The notes beneath the pieces were generated by a model. It was not told the origin of the DNA. It searched no databases and saw only the letters and a program-made list of their open reading frames with translations. The position numbers were made by a program, and so were the translations under genes. From Tolypothrix sp. FACHB-123 (lineage in GTDB: Bacteria > Cyanobacteriota > Cyanobacteriia > Cyanobacteriales > Nostocaceae), in contig NZ_JACJRE010000004.1 in NCBI RefSeq assembly GCF_014697075.1, positions 186,001 to 250,000 of the forward strand: a stretch of 64,000 bases of DNA, written 5' to 3'. This document shows, one piece after another, positions 1 through 6,886 of this stretch (the first letter of the stretch is position 1; every line of letters begins with the position of its first letter).

Positions 1-1498
1 GCGATCGCACGCTACTATCGTTTATCTGTTGCACGAGTTCCGCCGTCATCGGTGATTGCTCAGAGATGCCATTTTGCCGATCTAGTTGGCGAAACAAATC
101 GGAAACCAGCGCTGAATCCTCTGCGTAGGATGGATCGTCATACTCAATTTCATCAACGAGATCGCCCCAAGTTTCTTCTCCTAACCAATCCAGCCCCGAA
201 GATTCCCTTGCCAAACTGTTGGGGATCATCTCCTCTATTGCCAAAGGCAAATCGGGTTCATCTACAGCAGAGTACATAGCCGTAGGATTTGCTCTTAAAG
301 GCGGATTATACTCATTCACAACTTCTGAGCTTTCCAGAATTTCCGGGCTAAGAAAACCGTCAAATTCCGGTTGCTGATAGAGAATAGGTAGCGCCCAGTA
401 CATTTGGTGAGAACCATAGGCAGAAATTAATCCCTGGCGCACTCGACTCACGCACAAATCCACAGGATATCCCTGATTCAAATTCCGGTAGAACAATTGG
501 GTGAGTGTTAGTGCTACTTCATCAGGAATCCGCTCTGACATAGCTAATACACTACTAAGACCGCGTTTCACCAAACTTTCTGTGAGGTTACGTTCTCCTG
601 TTTCTTCAGTATTATCCGCATTAGCACTGTATGCTCCTAAACAGGAGTTAAACACAGCCATTTGAATATTATTATTGACCAGTAAACCTGCTAGATCGTC
701 ACCAGTTAAAGTTTCTGTTAAACCAGTTCTGCCACTGACTAGATAAATTTCACCACCACTGGCACCTAAATTACTATGACCAGAGTAGTGCAGGACATGA
801 TATCGTCCTTGTTCTAGAGCCTGTGTTAATTCTTCCCTTCCTGGTTGGTTGAGCAGCGTTAATTCTATTTCCGGAACATAATTGCCACTCTCAGCAACTC
901 TTGGTACATGTCGGTTCAGTTCCGTTTGTAGTTTGATGGCTTCATGTTTGAGTAAATCGAGACGAGCTTGATCTGTGGGAGAAGCAATCACCATCAAGAC
1001 TTTGATTCCACCTTCTTCTAGTGGTTGTGGAATGTTTTTCCCTGGCAAGCGAGATGCTGGCAAAATTCCAGTTTGGTAACGAGAAAAAGCGACATAAGGC
1101 CCAGTAGCTAGAGGCCGATCCCCTGCGTGCATTACTTCCCAAGGTAGACGAGCTAACTTCGTATCTTTTAGCCCTAAGCGTAAACGCAATACCTGTTGCT
1201 GGTTCTGGGCAATACCTTGTGCTGTAATCCAACTATCCCTGAGAGTGCCTTGAAACAGTGCATTATAAAGTTGTTGACCCAAAGCTACCAGGTTGACAGA
1301 GTTTCTTGCAAACGCATCCCCCTGCAACACTGACTTCAAAGGGTCATTCATTAGATGCCCAGCAGCTGCTAACCAATCAGCTACAGGCCAAGTCACCAGT
1401 TCTTCTGCCAATGGCACCCCAGGCGCAACTTGTTCCGTGCGCACCAAGTAGTCATTTTGCCCTACTGGGGTTACGGAAATTTGAAATTCCTGGGTCAC
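1..1498 (-). CDS. hetF: HetF-like CHAT-domain protease (3' end outside window)
   Basis: About 499 codons are readable without a stop to the window edge, so the C-terminus is missing. A GTG start at 1498 is chosen because AGGAG lies about 5 nt upstream and the N-terminus (MTQEFQISVTPVG) opens in a clean ORF. The CHAT (caspase-like) fold shows a His motif HYSGHSNLG (His near residue 241) and a Cys motif FNSCLGAYS (Cys near 286), which would form the catalytic dyad. The following ~200 residues are acidic and low in conservation signals. HetF is known as a cysteine-protease-like protein required for heterocyst differentiation and control of HetR levels. Identification rests on the sequence and on the divergent NsiR1 array next door, the arrangement known in Nostoc PCC 7120. 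The long 5' region overlaps the first NsiR1 copy in antisense if transcription starts beyond ~1740. Confidence 0.85.
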   Translation of the reverse strand, partial: MTQEFQISVTPVGQNDYLVRTEQVAPGVPLAEELVTWPVADWLAAAGHLMNDPLKSVLQGDAFARNSVNLVALGQQLYNALFQGTLRDSWITAQGIAQNQQQVLRLRLGLKDTKLARLPWEVMHAGDRPLATGPYVAFSRYQTGILPASRLPGKNIPQPLEEGGIKVLMVIASPTDQARLDLLKHEAIKLQTELNRHVPRVAESGNYVPEIELTLLNQPGREELTQALEQGRYHVLHYSGHSNLGASGGEIYLVSGRTGLTETLTGDDLAGLLVNNNIQMAVFNSCLGAYSANADNTEETGERNLTESLVKRGLSSVLAMSERIPDEVALTLTQLFYRNLNQGYPVDLCVSRVRQGLISAYGSHQMYWALPILYQQPEFDGFLSPEILESSEVVNEYNPPLRANPTAMYSAVDEPDLPLAIEEMIPNSLARESSGLDWLGEETWGDLVDEIEYDDPSYAEDSALVSDLFRQLDRQNGISEQSPMTAELVQQINDSSVRS

Positions 1499-1680
1499 AA
1501 CTTCTCCTATTCGCCTCCTAAATCAGGTTTGAAACGCGAAAGTTTCAAGTCGATTTTTCGCTTTTTCTGATACCTTAGATGCATCTTTTCACTGAGATGT
1601 TTCTGAATCCTCGTGATTTTACGTTTTTGGCTTTTATAACTTTATCCGGATTAGCTGGCATGGAAAGAGAACACTTTATT

Positions 1681-1741
1681 GGTAGATGCACCTTGATCTT
1701 CGACTCCCCTGGTTGGCGAATGCTAACTTGGGGATTTTTTT
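1681..1741 (+). ncRNA. nsiR1: NsiR1 sRNA, copy 1 (divergent, closest to hetF)
   Basis: Starts at the conserved GGTAGATGCA, 36 nt after TCCGGA (1645-1650), and ends in a hairpin plus T run. It differs from the others in the middle (CACCTTGATCTTCGACTCC instead of CACCCTGATAACTAACTCC) and in its loop. It lies opposite the probable hetF 5' leader. The gap to copy 2 is 250 bp, nearly twice the usual period. Confidence 0.75.
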
Positions 1742-1930
1742 GGGATTTTTTGATGTTGGCAAATAGCAACAAACTCTAAAGCAGGCATGATTTCACAGGA
1801 GTGGGGTGCATAAATCCGCATCCGGTTTCTTTGTTAGCTAGCATCCACTAATTTTTGGGACACCTAACTTAAAATAAACATTTTAGTAAATTTATCCGGA
1901 TTGTGGTGGTTTATCTGGGAACAATGAAAT

Positions 1931-1989
1931 GGTAGATGCACCCTGATAACTAACTCCCCTAGTTGGCTCACGCCTTCTGGGGGTTTTTT
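1931..1989 (+). ncRNA. nsiR1: NsiR1 sRNA, copy 2
   Basis: Canonical unit: TCCGGA at 1895-1900, GGTAGATGCA 36 nt downstream, single-stranded core CACCCTGATAACTAA, then a CCCCTAG/CTGGGG hairpin and a T run (1984-1989). The exact 5' end is inferred; promoter spacing allows initiation anywhere in GGTAGA. Confidence 0.85.
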
Positions 1990-2067
1990 ATGCTTGGCAA
2001 CCACAATAAAATTAATACACGAGAAATTTTGTCCGGATGATGGCAGTTATCTGGAGAACAATGAAAT

Positions 2068-2128
2068 GGTAGATGCACCCTGATAACTAACTCCCCTAGT
2101 CGGCTCCAACCTTCTGGGGGATTTTTTT
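2068..2128 (+). ncRNA. nsiR1: NsiR1 sRNA, copy 3
   Basis: TCCGGA at 2032-2037, 36 nt before GGTAGATGCA; core and terminator hairpin intact with a seven-T tail. Its core is the same as copy 2, while its loop (CGGCTCCAACCTT) is the form found in copies 4 and 5. Confidence 0.85.
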
Positions 2129-2203
2129 AGTTTGACACAACCAATAGTTCTGATTGTGACAATTTCATCCGGAGCTTACTTATTTCTTTGAGAAAAATAA
2201 AAT

Positions 2204-2263
2204 GGTAGATGCACCCTGATAACTAATTCCCCTAGTCGGCTCCAACCTTCTAGGGGATTTTTT
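2204..2263 (+). ncRNA. nsiR1: NsiR1 sRNA, copy 4
   Basis: TCCGGA at 2168-2173, spacing 36. Stem variant CCCCTAG/CTAGGGG, which turns a G-T pair of other copies into a Watson-Crick pair. Copies 4-6 share near-identical upstream spacers (GACACAACCAATAGTT and CTTACTTATTT), showing recent tandem duplication. Confidence 0.85.
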
Positions 2264-2338
2264 AGTTTGACACAACCAATAGTTATGATTGTGGCCATTT
2301 CATCCGGAGCTTACTTATTTTTTTGAGAAAAATAAAAT

Positions 2339-2398
2339 GGTAGATGCACCCTGATAACTAACTCCCCTAGTCGGCTCCAACCTTCTGGGGGATTTTTT
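2339..2398 (+). ncRNA. nsiR1: NsiR1 sRNA, copy 5
   Basis: TCCGGA at 2303-2308, spacing 36, core CACCCTGATAACTAA, hairpin and T run intact. Spacer nearly identical to copies 4 and 6. Confidence 0.85.
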
Positions 2399-2473
2399 AA
2401 TTTGACACAACCAATAGTTATGATTGTGGCCATTCCATCCGGAGCTTACTTATTTCTTTAAGAAAAATAAAAT

Positions 2474-2534
2474 GGTAGATGCACCCTGATAATTAACTCC
2501 CCTAGCTGGTTAGTACCCATTAGGGGATTTTTTT
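2474..2534 (+). ncRNA. nsiR1: NsiR1 sRNA, copy 6
   Basis: TCCGGA at 2438-2443, spacing 36. Core has GATAATTAA in place of GATAACTAA, and the loop is changed (CTGGTTAGTACCCAT), but the stem CCCCTAG/TTAGGGG and the T run remain. Confidence 0.85.
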
Positions 2535-2604
2535 ATTGTTACTAGTAATACACATTTATGAAAATCTTTCCGGATTGTAGTAGTTGCACTGAGAAGAATT
2601 AAGA

Positions 2605-2666
2605 GGTAGATGCACCCTGATAATCCACTCCCCTAGTTGACTCAAACCCACTGGGGGTTTTATTTT
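2605..2666 (+). ncRNA. nsiR1: NsiR1 sRNA, copy 7
   Basis: TCCGGA at 2569-2574, spacing 36. Its promoter spacer (TTGTAGTAGTTGCACTGAG) is shared with copy 8 and differs from copies 3-6, so 7 and 8 form a separate duplication pair. Core reads GATAATCCACTCCCC; the T tail is interrupted by one A. Confidence 0.8.
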
Positions 2667-2741
2667 GCTTATTCACTAGTTTCACAGGCTGTATCGTTAT
2701 TTTATTCCGGATTGTAGTAGTTGCACTGAGAAGAATTAAGA

Positions 2742-2803
2742 GGTAGATGCACCCTGATAATTAACTCCCCTAGTCGGCTCAAACCCATTAGGGGTTTTAT
2801 TTT
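2742..2803 (+). ncRNA. nsiR1: NsiR1 sRNA, copy 8
   Basis: TCCGGA at 2706-2711, spacing 36. Promoter spacer matches copy 7; loop CGGCTCAAACCCA; hairpin and T-rich tail present with one interrupting A. Confidence 0.8.
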
Positions 2804-2874
2804 GATTATTCAATAATTACTTATTGGTGTCTATTTTCTCCGGATTCTATCTCAAAGTTAAGAATATATAAGCT

Positions 2875-2933
2875 AGTAGATGCACCCTGATAACTAACTC
2901 CCCTCATTGGCTGCCACCATTGGGGGGTTTTTT
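2875..2933 (+). ncRNA. nsiR1: NsiR1 sRNA, copy 9
   Basis: TCCGGA at 2839-2844, spacing 36. The initiation region reads AGTAGATGCA instead of GGTAGATGCA and the probable -10 is AT-rich (AATATATAAG). Stem CCCCTCA/TTGGGGGG with a T run. Confidence 0.8.
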
Positions 2934-3006
2934 CTGGTAGATCCCTAGCTACTCCCTTTGTGACAATTTTATCCGGATTGGATAGGTTTATCGAGAAGAA
3001 GTAATT

Positions 3007-3065
3007 GGTAGATGCACCCTGATAACTAACTCCTCTAGTAAGTTTGTACTTTCTAGAGGTTTTTT
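3007..3065 (+). ncRNA. nsiR1: NsiR1 sRNA, copy 10 (compensatory stem change)
   Basis: TCCGGA at 2972-2977, spacing 35, the only unit off by one. The terminator stem is CCTCTAG/CTAGAGG instead of CCCCTAG/CTGGGG, a paired change that preserves base pairing and supports the hairpin. T run 3061-3065. Confidence 0.8.
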
Positions 3066-3138
3066 ATTGTTAAAAAACCGCAAAATCCTTTATCAAGATT
3101 TATCCGGAGGATTGCGCCTAACTGAAGAACAGTGAAAT

Positions 3139-3197
3139 GGTAGATGCACACTGATAACTAACTCCCCTAGTCGGCTCATACCTACTGGGGATTTTTT
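3139..3197 (+). ncRNA. nsiR1: NsiR1 sRNA, copy 11 (last of array)
   Basis: TCCGGA at 3103-3108, spacing 36. Core has CACACTGATAACTAA in place of CACCCTGATAACTAA. Hairpin CCCCTAG/CTGGGG and a six-T tail end the array; no further TCCGGA/GGTAGATGCA pair follows. Confidence 0.8.
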
Positions 3198-3808
3198 GAG
3201 GAGATAGTTCGCTTTTAGCTGCCCATTATTTAGATAGTGAGGGCAATAATATAGCACAATAACTGCGCTTTTATCTTTCTTGCCACTGCCCAACTAAATA
3301 CTTAATTTTTTCCAGCTTTAGTGCCAGTTGCGCGTTCTCTTACCTGGTGTTAACTGTCAAGTGAATCTATTTTATCATTGTTTTTGCTAGCTCTTGATGT
3401 CAATTCTTGACTAAATTTTTCACCTTTTATTGGCTAGAAGGTTGATGCAATAGATATTCCATTAAATATAGGGTGCAAAATTTTTAATTATTTTTTTAGA
3501 ATTTTGCCTTTTGAACTCACCTGACATAGCTGGGCTTACCGTTGGAATCAACTTCCAGTTTAATCAGACGTTCCCTTGTTAGGTATGTTCCACTTTTAAT
3601 AAAGGGTAGTAAATCCACTATCAGTCTTACACAACTTTCTCGGACTGGCAACTTTTATCTTCTTAAATTTGTGAGGATTTGCGGACTTTAGTCCAAAAAT
3701 TACAATAATCTACTAGTAGGCTGAGTCTTCACTGCTACAGTAAGATGCTAATCTTGAATGTTTTATACTGGAGTTGCTTGCTTATATCTTCAAGAGTCTC
3801 AAAGTCAG
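3198..3808. other. Gene-free stretch after the NsiR1 array
   Basis: AT-rich and without convincing coding, tRNA or terminator signals. Short ORFs here have no recognisable motifs. It presumably holds the promoter of the thioredoxin-like gene, but no clear -35/-10 pair was found. Confidence 0.5.
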
Positions 3809-4132
3809 ATGAATTTAGCGGTAATTAAATTTTCCTCAGAAGAATGTGGTATTTGTCACAAAATGTCTTTCTATGACAAAAAAGTCGCTGAGGAGTTGAA
3901 TTTGCAATTTATTGATGTCAAGATGCAGGATACAGCTACTTACCGCAAGTATCGCAAGATTTTATTAACTCAGTATCCTGATAAATCAGAAATGGGATGG
4001 CCTACTTACATTGTTTGTGATTCTCCCGAAGGAGAGTTTCAAATCATCGGTGAGGTGAAAGGAGGTCATCCCAAAGGGGAATTTAGAAGTCGTTTACAAG
4101 AAGTACTCAATTCCACAGCTAGTCAGAATTAA
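3809..4132 (+). CDS. Thioredoxin-fold protein with CGIC motif
   Basis: A 107-residue protein with a redox-type CxxC (CGIC) near residues 13-16, directly after the first beta strand (LAVIKFSSEE), and a WPTYIV segment that contains the thioredoxin cis-proline position. Cytoplasmic: no signal peptide. The start at 3809 (MNLAVIKF) is preferred because it fits the fold; an ATG at 3758 would add 17 residues with no homology value. Neither start has a good Shine-Dalgarno sequence. The role is probably thiol-disulfide exchange; the substrate is unknown. It converges on, and overlaps by 14 nt, the small gene on the minus strand. Confidence 0.75.
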   Translation: MNLAVIKFSSEECGICHKMSFYDKKVAEELNLQFIDVKMQDTATYRKYRKILLTQYPDKSEMGWPTYIVCDSPEGEFQIIGEVKGGHPKGEFRSRLQEVLNSTASQN

Positions 4133-4352
4133 TTACCTCAAAGGATTTTACTTCCAGGACAGGGCCAATCATGGCGGCCGTCATGATATCGTCACGCACC
4201 TTTCCTGTAACTTTGGCTATTTGTCCTGACTTGAGTAGCTTTTTGTCTGTACTTCTAGGTAATTCATAGGTTACGCCATCATCGGTAACTAAGGCCCATG
4301 CGCCAGTACCAATATCACGGTGTTGGATTGTGCCTGTAACTGTAGTACTCAT
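4119..4352 (-). CDS. Small conserved-looking protein, 77 aa, unknown function
   Basis: The protein (MSTTVTGTIQHRDIGTGAWA...) is rich in beta-strand patterns and has no Cys, signal peptide or membrane segment. The pattern GTIQ..DIGTGAWALV and GQIAKVTGKV resembles a small OB-fold-like barrel, but that is only an impression. It ends within the 3' end of the thioredoxin-like gene (convergent overlap) and lies 80 bp downstream of the subtilase gene on the same strand, with a strong hairpin terminator between them, so it has its own transcription unit. Confidence 0.6.
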   Translation of the reverse strand: MSTTVTGTIQHRDIGTGAWALVTDDGVTYELPRSTDKKLLKSGQIAKVTGKVRDDIMTAAMIGPVLEVKSFEVINSD

Positions 4353-4373
4353 AAAATTGCTGAATGTTGAGAG

Positions 4374-4416
4374 AATAAAAACATGAGGGAGAGTAATATT
4401 TTGAATTACTCTCCCT
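4374..4416 (-). terminator. Rho-independent terminator of the subtilase gene
   Basis: A perfect 12-bp stem, AGGGAGAGTAAT (4386-4397) with ATTACTCTCCCT (4405-4416) and a 7-nt loop, followed on the minus strand by CATGTTTTTATT. It sits just after the stop of the S8 protease gene. Confidence 0.75.
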
Positions 4417-4431
4417 GCATTCCCTCTTAAG

Positions 4432-6285
4432 TTAAGCTACTTGCCTTTCATTTTTCAACGATAACTGCGCTAATCCATAACAGAGTAGGGCATTAGCAAT
4501 CAGAAATATTCTTGCTAAGTAACTACTTCCCAATCCCCAAACTGTAGGGTCGTAAACTGCACTGATGGTTAAACATGCAGCTACACCTAAAGTTGAACCA
4601 ATTGCAAACCATTTACCGCTAGGATGTCCCAACAATAAGGCGATAAGCACAAAGGGAATTAAAACGCTAGCAAATAAGGGATTTAAAGCATCGGTTCCTT
4701 GAATAGCATTACCTAATTCAGGAATCGAACTGCCTAACAGGCGGAACGGCCATTGAGGCAGGTCGAAGATATAAAATCCTTTGAGGAAGAATAATCCAGA
4801 ACTGCCAAAAATTAAACCACTTGATAATGACCAACTCCAGGAGAAGGGAAAGTAAACTCGTAAAAACCAAGCTAATAGATAGGAACCAAGTACCATCAAA
4901 ATCTTGGGTAGGAGTGCAACAGCACCGCCATCAATCCAAAAGCCGGGGTTAAGATAGCCGTTATCCCGCAACCAACGGAAGAAATCGGAGAAACTAATTT
5001 GACCTTCAGTAGCGAGTTTAACTGCGGCGTCAGCATTGAGTTGTCCAGCGCCGTAATAATTTAAACCATCATCTTGGATAACTCTTGATGACTGTTTGAG
5101 GATTTGCAAAATCTCATCGGGATTCTGAATACCTTTAGCTTTGATAAGTGCAGCTACACCAGCTACATGGGGAGATGCCATACTTGTTCCTTGGAAACCA
5201 AGAAACACGCCTTCGCCATTTTCGTTGATTGTCTCTTGGAGAATCTTCCCTGCATCACTACCACCAGGGGCGGAGATATCTACCCCTGCACCAAAGTTAG
5301 AATAGGGGGCTTTTTCACCATCGGGGCCATATGCTGAAACGCCGATAACATGGGGATAACGGGCGGGATAGCTGGCTCCGTTTGCATTTTCGTTACCAGC
5401 TGCGGCGATAATGACAACGCCTTTGTTGTGGGCGTAGTCAATGGCTTGTTTCATTAACTGACTTTCACCGCCACCACCCAAGCTCATATTAATGACATCT
5501 GCGCCTTTATCAGCAGCAAACTTAATTGCTTCGGCAATATCGGCTACTGTACCACCACCATAATCATTAAGTACCTTTAAAGGCATGAGATTGGCTTCGT
5601 AGGCAATACCAGCTACACCATATTTGTTGTTAGTGGCTTGAGCAATGGTACCTGCTACATGGGTACCATGTCCGTTATCGTCTTTGGCGTCTTCTCTATC
5701 GTTGACGAAATCGTAACCTTTGACAAATTTTGTCTCATACAAGTCGCGGACGCGAGTAATACCTGTGTCGATAACGGCGACTGTAACACCACTACCTTTA
5801 GTTTGATTCCACGCCGCTTCAATACCAATTTGGTGCAAGTTCCACTGCTTGCTGTAATACTGGTCATTAGGGCCAGTTAAGGCAGGACTAACATCGTCTT
5901 CCTCTTCGTTGGGTTTTAAAAATTCGCCCAAGAAAGCAGCTTCACCCGGTTGGGGAATCTTTTTGTAAATATAATTTGGCTCGATAAATTCTGTAGCCGA
6001 TTTGAATTGAGATTTTTGCAGTTCTTTCAGCCGTTGGCGATCGCCTTTGATAATATACACATTATCTTTTGCTGAAAATTTATTATCCAATTGGGGTGTA
6101 ACCTGGTATTGTTGAGCGATCGCTTGCAGATCTTTCTCTACTACCTCTTTAGGTATATCTTCGCGAAAATCTAGCAAAATCGTCTCAAACTCGCCTTTAG
6201 CTGCTAGTCCCTGAAAATTGAGAAACCCAAATACAGCAGCTACCAACCCAATGACAAACAAGCAAAATAATATAAGCCTTCTCAT
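4432..6285 (-). CDS. Membrane-anchored S8 (subtilisin) serine protease
   Basis: The 617-residue protein starts with an uncleaved-looking hydrophobic segment (residues 3-26), then an I9-type propeptide-like region (about 35-110). The peptidase domain carries the full triad: Asp173 (VAVIDTG), His206 (NGHGTHVAG) and Ser368 (GTSMASPHVAG), plus oxyanion Asn298 (AAAGNEN). Unusually, the C-terminus (about 455-615) has several hydrophobic helices, so the protease is tethered to a membrane at both ends. Its substrate is unknown. Transcribed alone, with a hairpin terminator downstream. Not the calcium-dependent PrcA as far as can be judged. Confidence 0.9.
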   Translation of the reverse strand: MRRLILFCLFVIGLVAAVFGFLNFQGLAAKGEFETILLDFREDIPKEVVEKDLQAIAQQYQVTPQLDNKFSAKDNVYIIKGDRQRLKELQKSQFKSATEFIEPNYIYKKIPQPGEAAFLGEFLKPNEEEDDVSPALTGPNDQYYSKQWNLHQIGIEAAWNQTKGSGVTVAVIDTGITRVRDLYETKFVKGYDFVNDREDAKDDNGHGTHVAGTIAQATNNKYGVAGIAYEANLMPLKVLNDYGGGTVADIAEAIKFAADKGADVINMSLGGGGESQLMKQAIDYAHNKGVVIIAAAGNENANGASYPARYPHVIGVSAYGPDGEKAPYSNFGAGVDISAPGGSDAGKILQETINENGEGVFLGFQGTSMASPHVAGVAALIKAKGIQNPDEILQILKQSSRVIQDDGLNYYGAGQLNADAAVKLATEGQISFSDFFRWLRDNGYLNPGFWIDGGAVALLPKILMVLGSYLLAWFLRVYFPFSWSWSLSSGLIFGSSGLFFLKGFYIFDLPQWPFRLLGSSIPELGNAIQGTDALNPLFASVLIPFVLIALLLGHPSGKWFAIGSTLGVAACLTISAVYDPTVWGLGSSYLARIFLIANALLCYGLAQLSLKNERQVA

Positions 6286-6394
6286 ATAAACTCATCACCG
6301 CTTTTTGCCAGTTGCTCACTAACATAACTTATCTCTGGCTCGGATTGGTGTATTTTGCACGTAAGTTAAAATTTGTACTCAGGATTTTTCAACA

Positions 6395-6802
6395 ATGGAA
6401 CGCGGTCTTTTGTGGTTACCCTTATTATTCATGTTTTTCTGGTTGGCTTGGCAAGGCTCAAAAGAGTATCAAAAAGTTGAGGCTTACCGCGCTTGGGCAG
6501 AGCAATTTGAACGAGCTAAATATGATATTTATGCCGTATTAGGTCAAAAGGGTCAGGATATAACTTGGGGAAAACCAACACCGAAAGGGCCGATTAAACT
6601 GGAAACTTTTTCTTTAATTGATGTACAAAAAATCCAACTTTTAGTGGATGACAAAATCGTAGAGATAGACAATCCACCAGAGAAAGGTCGTCAAATTGAG
6701 TTGGAATTTATTTTTGTAGAAAAACCTCAATCAGTGCGCGTTCCGTTTACAGAAATTCCTTTAGCTGCGGAATGGGGAAAGTTTTTACAAGGGGTATTGT
6801 AA
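6395..6802 (+). CDS. Single-pass membrane protein, 135 aa, unknown
   Basis: An N-terminal hydrophobic segment (residues 4-20, GLLWLPLLFMFFWLAW) is followed by a soluble domain with alternating strands (KIQLLVDDKIVEI, IELEFIFVE). An ATG start follows a noncoding stretch; no strong ribosome site is seen. No family was recognised. It lies divergent from the protease gene and may share its promoter region. Directly after the stop come GGGCATTGGGCAT repeats. Confidence 0.65.
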   Translation: MERGLLWLPLLFMFFWLAWQGSKEYQKVEAYRAWAEQFERAKYDIYAVLGQKGQDITWGKPTPKGPIKLETFSLIDVQKIQLLVDDKIVEIDNPPEKGRQIELEFIFVEKPQSVRVPFTEIPLAAEWGKFLQGVL

Positions 6803-6805
6803 ATT

Positions 6806-6837
6806 GGGCATGGGGCATTGGGCATTGGGCATATGAA
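6806..6837. repeat. GGGCATTGGGCAT short interspersed repeat
   Basis: Head-to-tail GGGCATTGGGCAT/GGGCATGGGGCAT units. The same family, in either orientation, recurs near 19550, 27831, 45328 and 48947, always in gaps, and is typical of Nostoc genomes. Confidence 0.6.
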
Positions 6838-6886
6838 GGAGGAAAAATAACAAATGACAATTGTACAGACAAGGGTTATCGCGTCT

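Larger units (their letters stand above)
1645..3108 (+). promoter_or_regulatory. Series of 11 DIF-type (TCCGGA) promoters
   Basis: TCCGGA begins at 1645, 1895, 2032, 2168, 2303, 2438, 2569, 2706, 2839, 2972 and 3103, always 36 nt (once 35) before GGTAGATGCA. An A-rich -10-like segment directly precedes GGTAGA. A TCCGGA -35 motif is known from promoters active in differentiating cells of Nostoc PCC 7120 (DIF class), so these are read as heterocyst-specific promoters. A degenerate TCCGGT at 1821 has no sRNA behind it. Confidence 0.75.

Noticed and set aside
1575-1779. ORFs on both strands (66 and 65 codons)
   Set aside because: They cover NsiR1 copy 1 and its promoter; no protein-like composition and they overlap each other.
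1645-3197. The regular repeat array could be taken for a CRISPR array
   Set aside because: Units are about 135 bp, each with a promoter motif and a terminator; spacers are not unique and no cas genes are present. It fits NsiR1.
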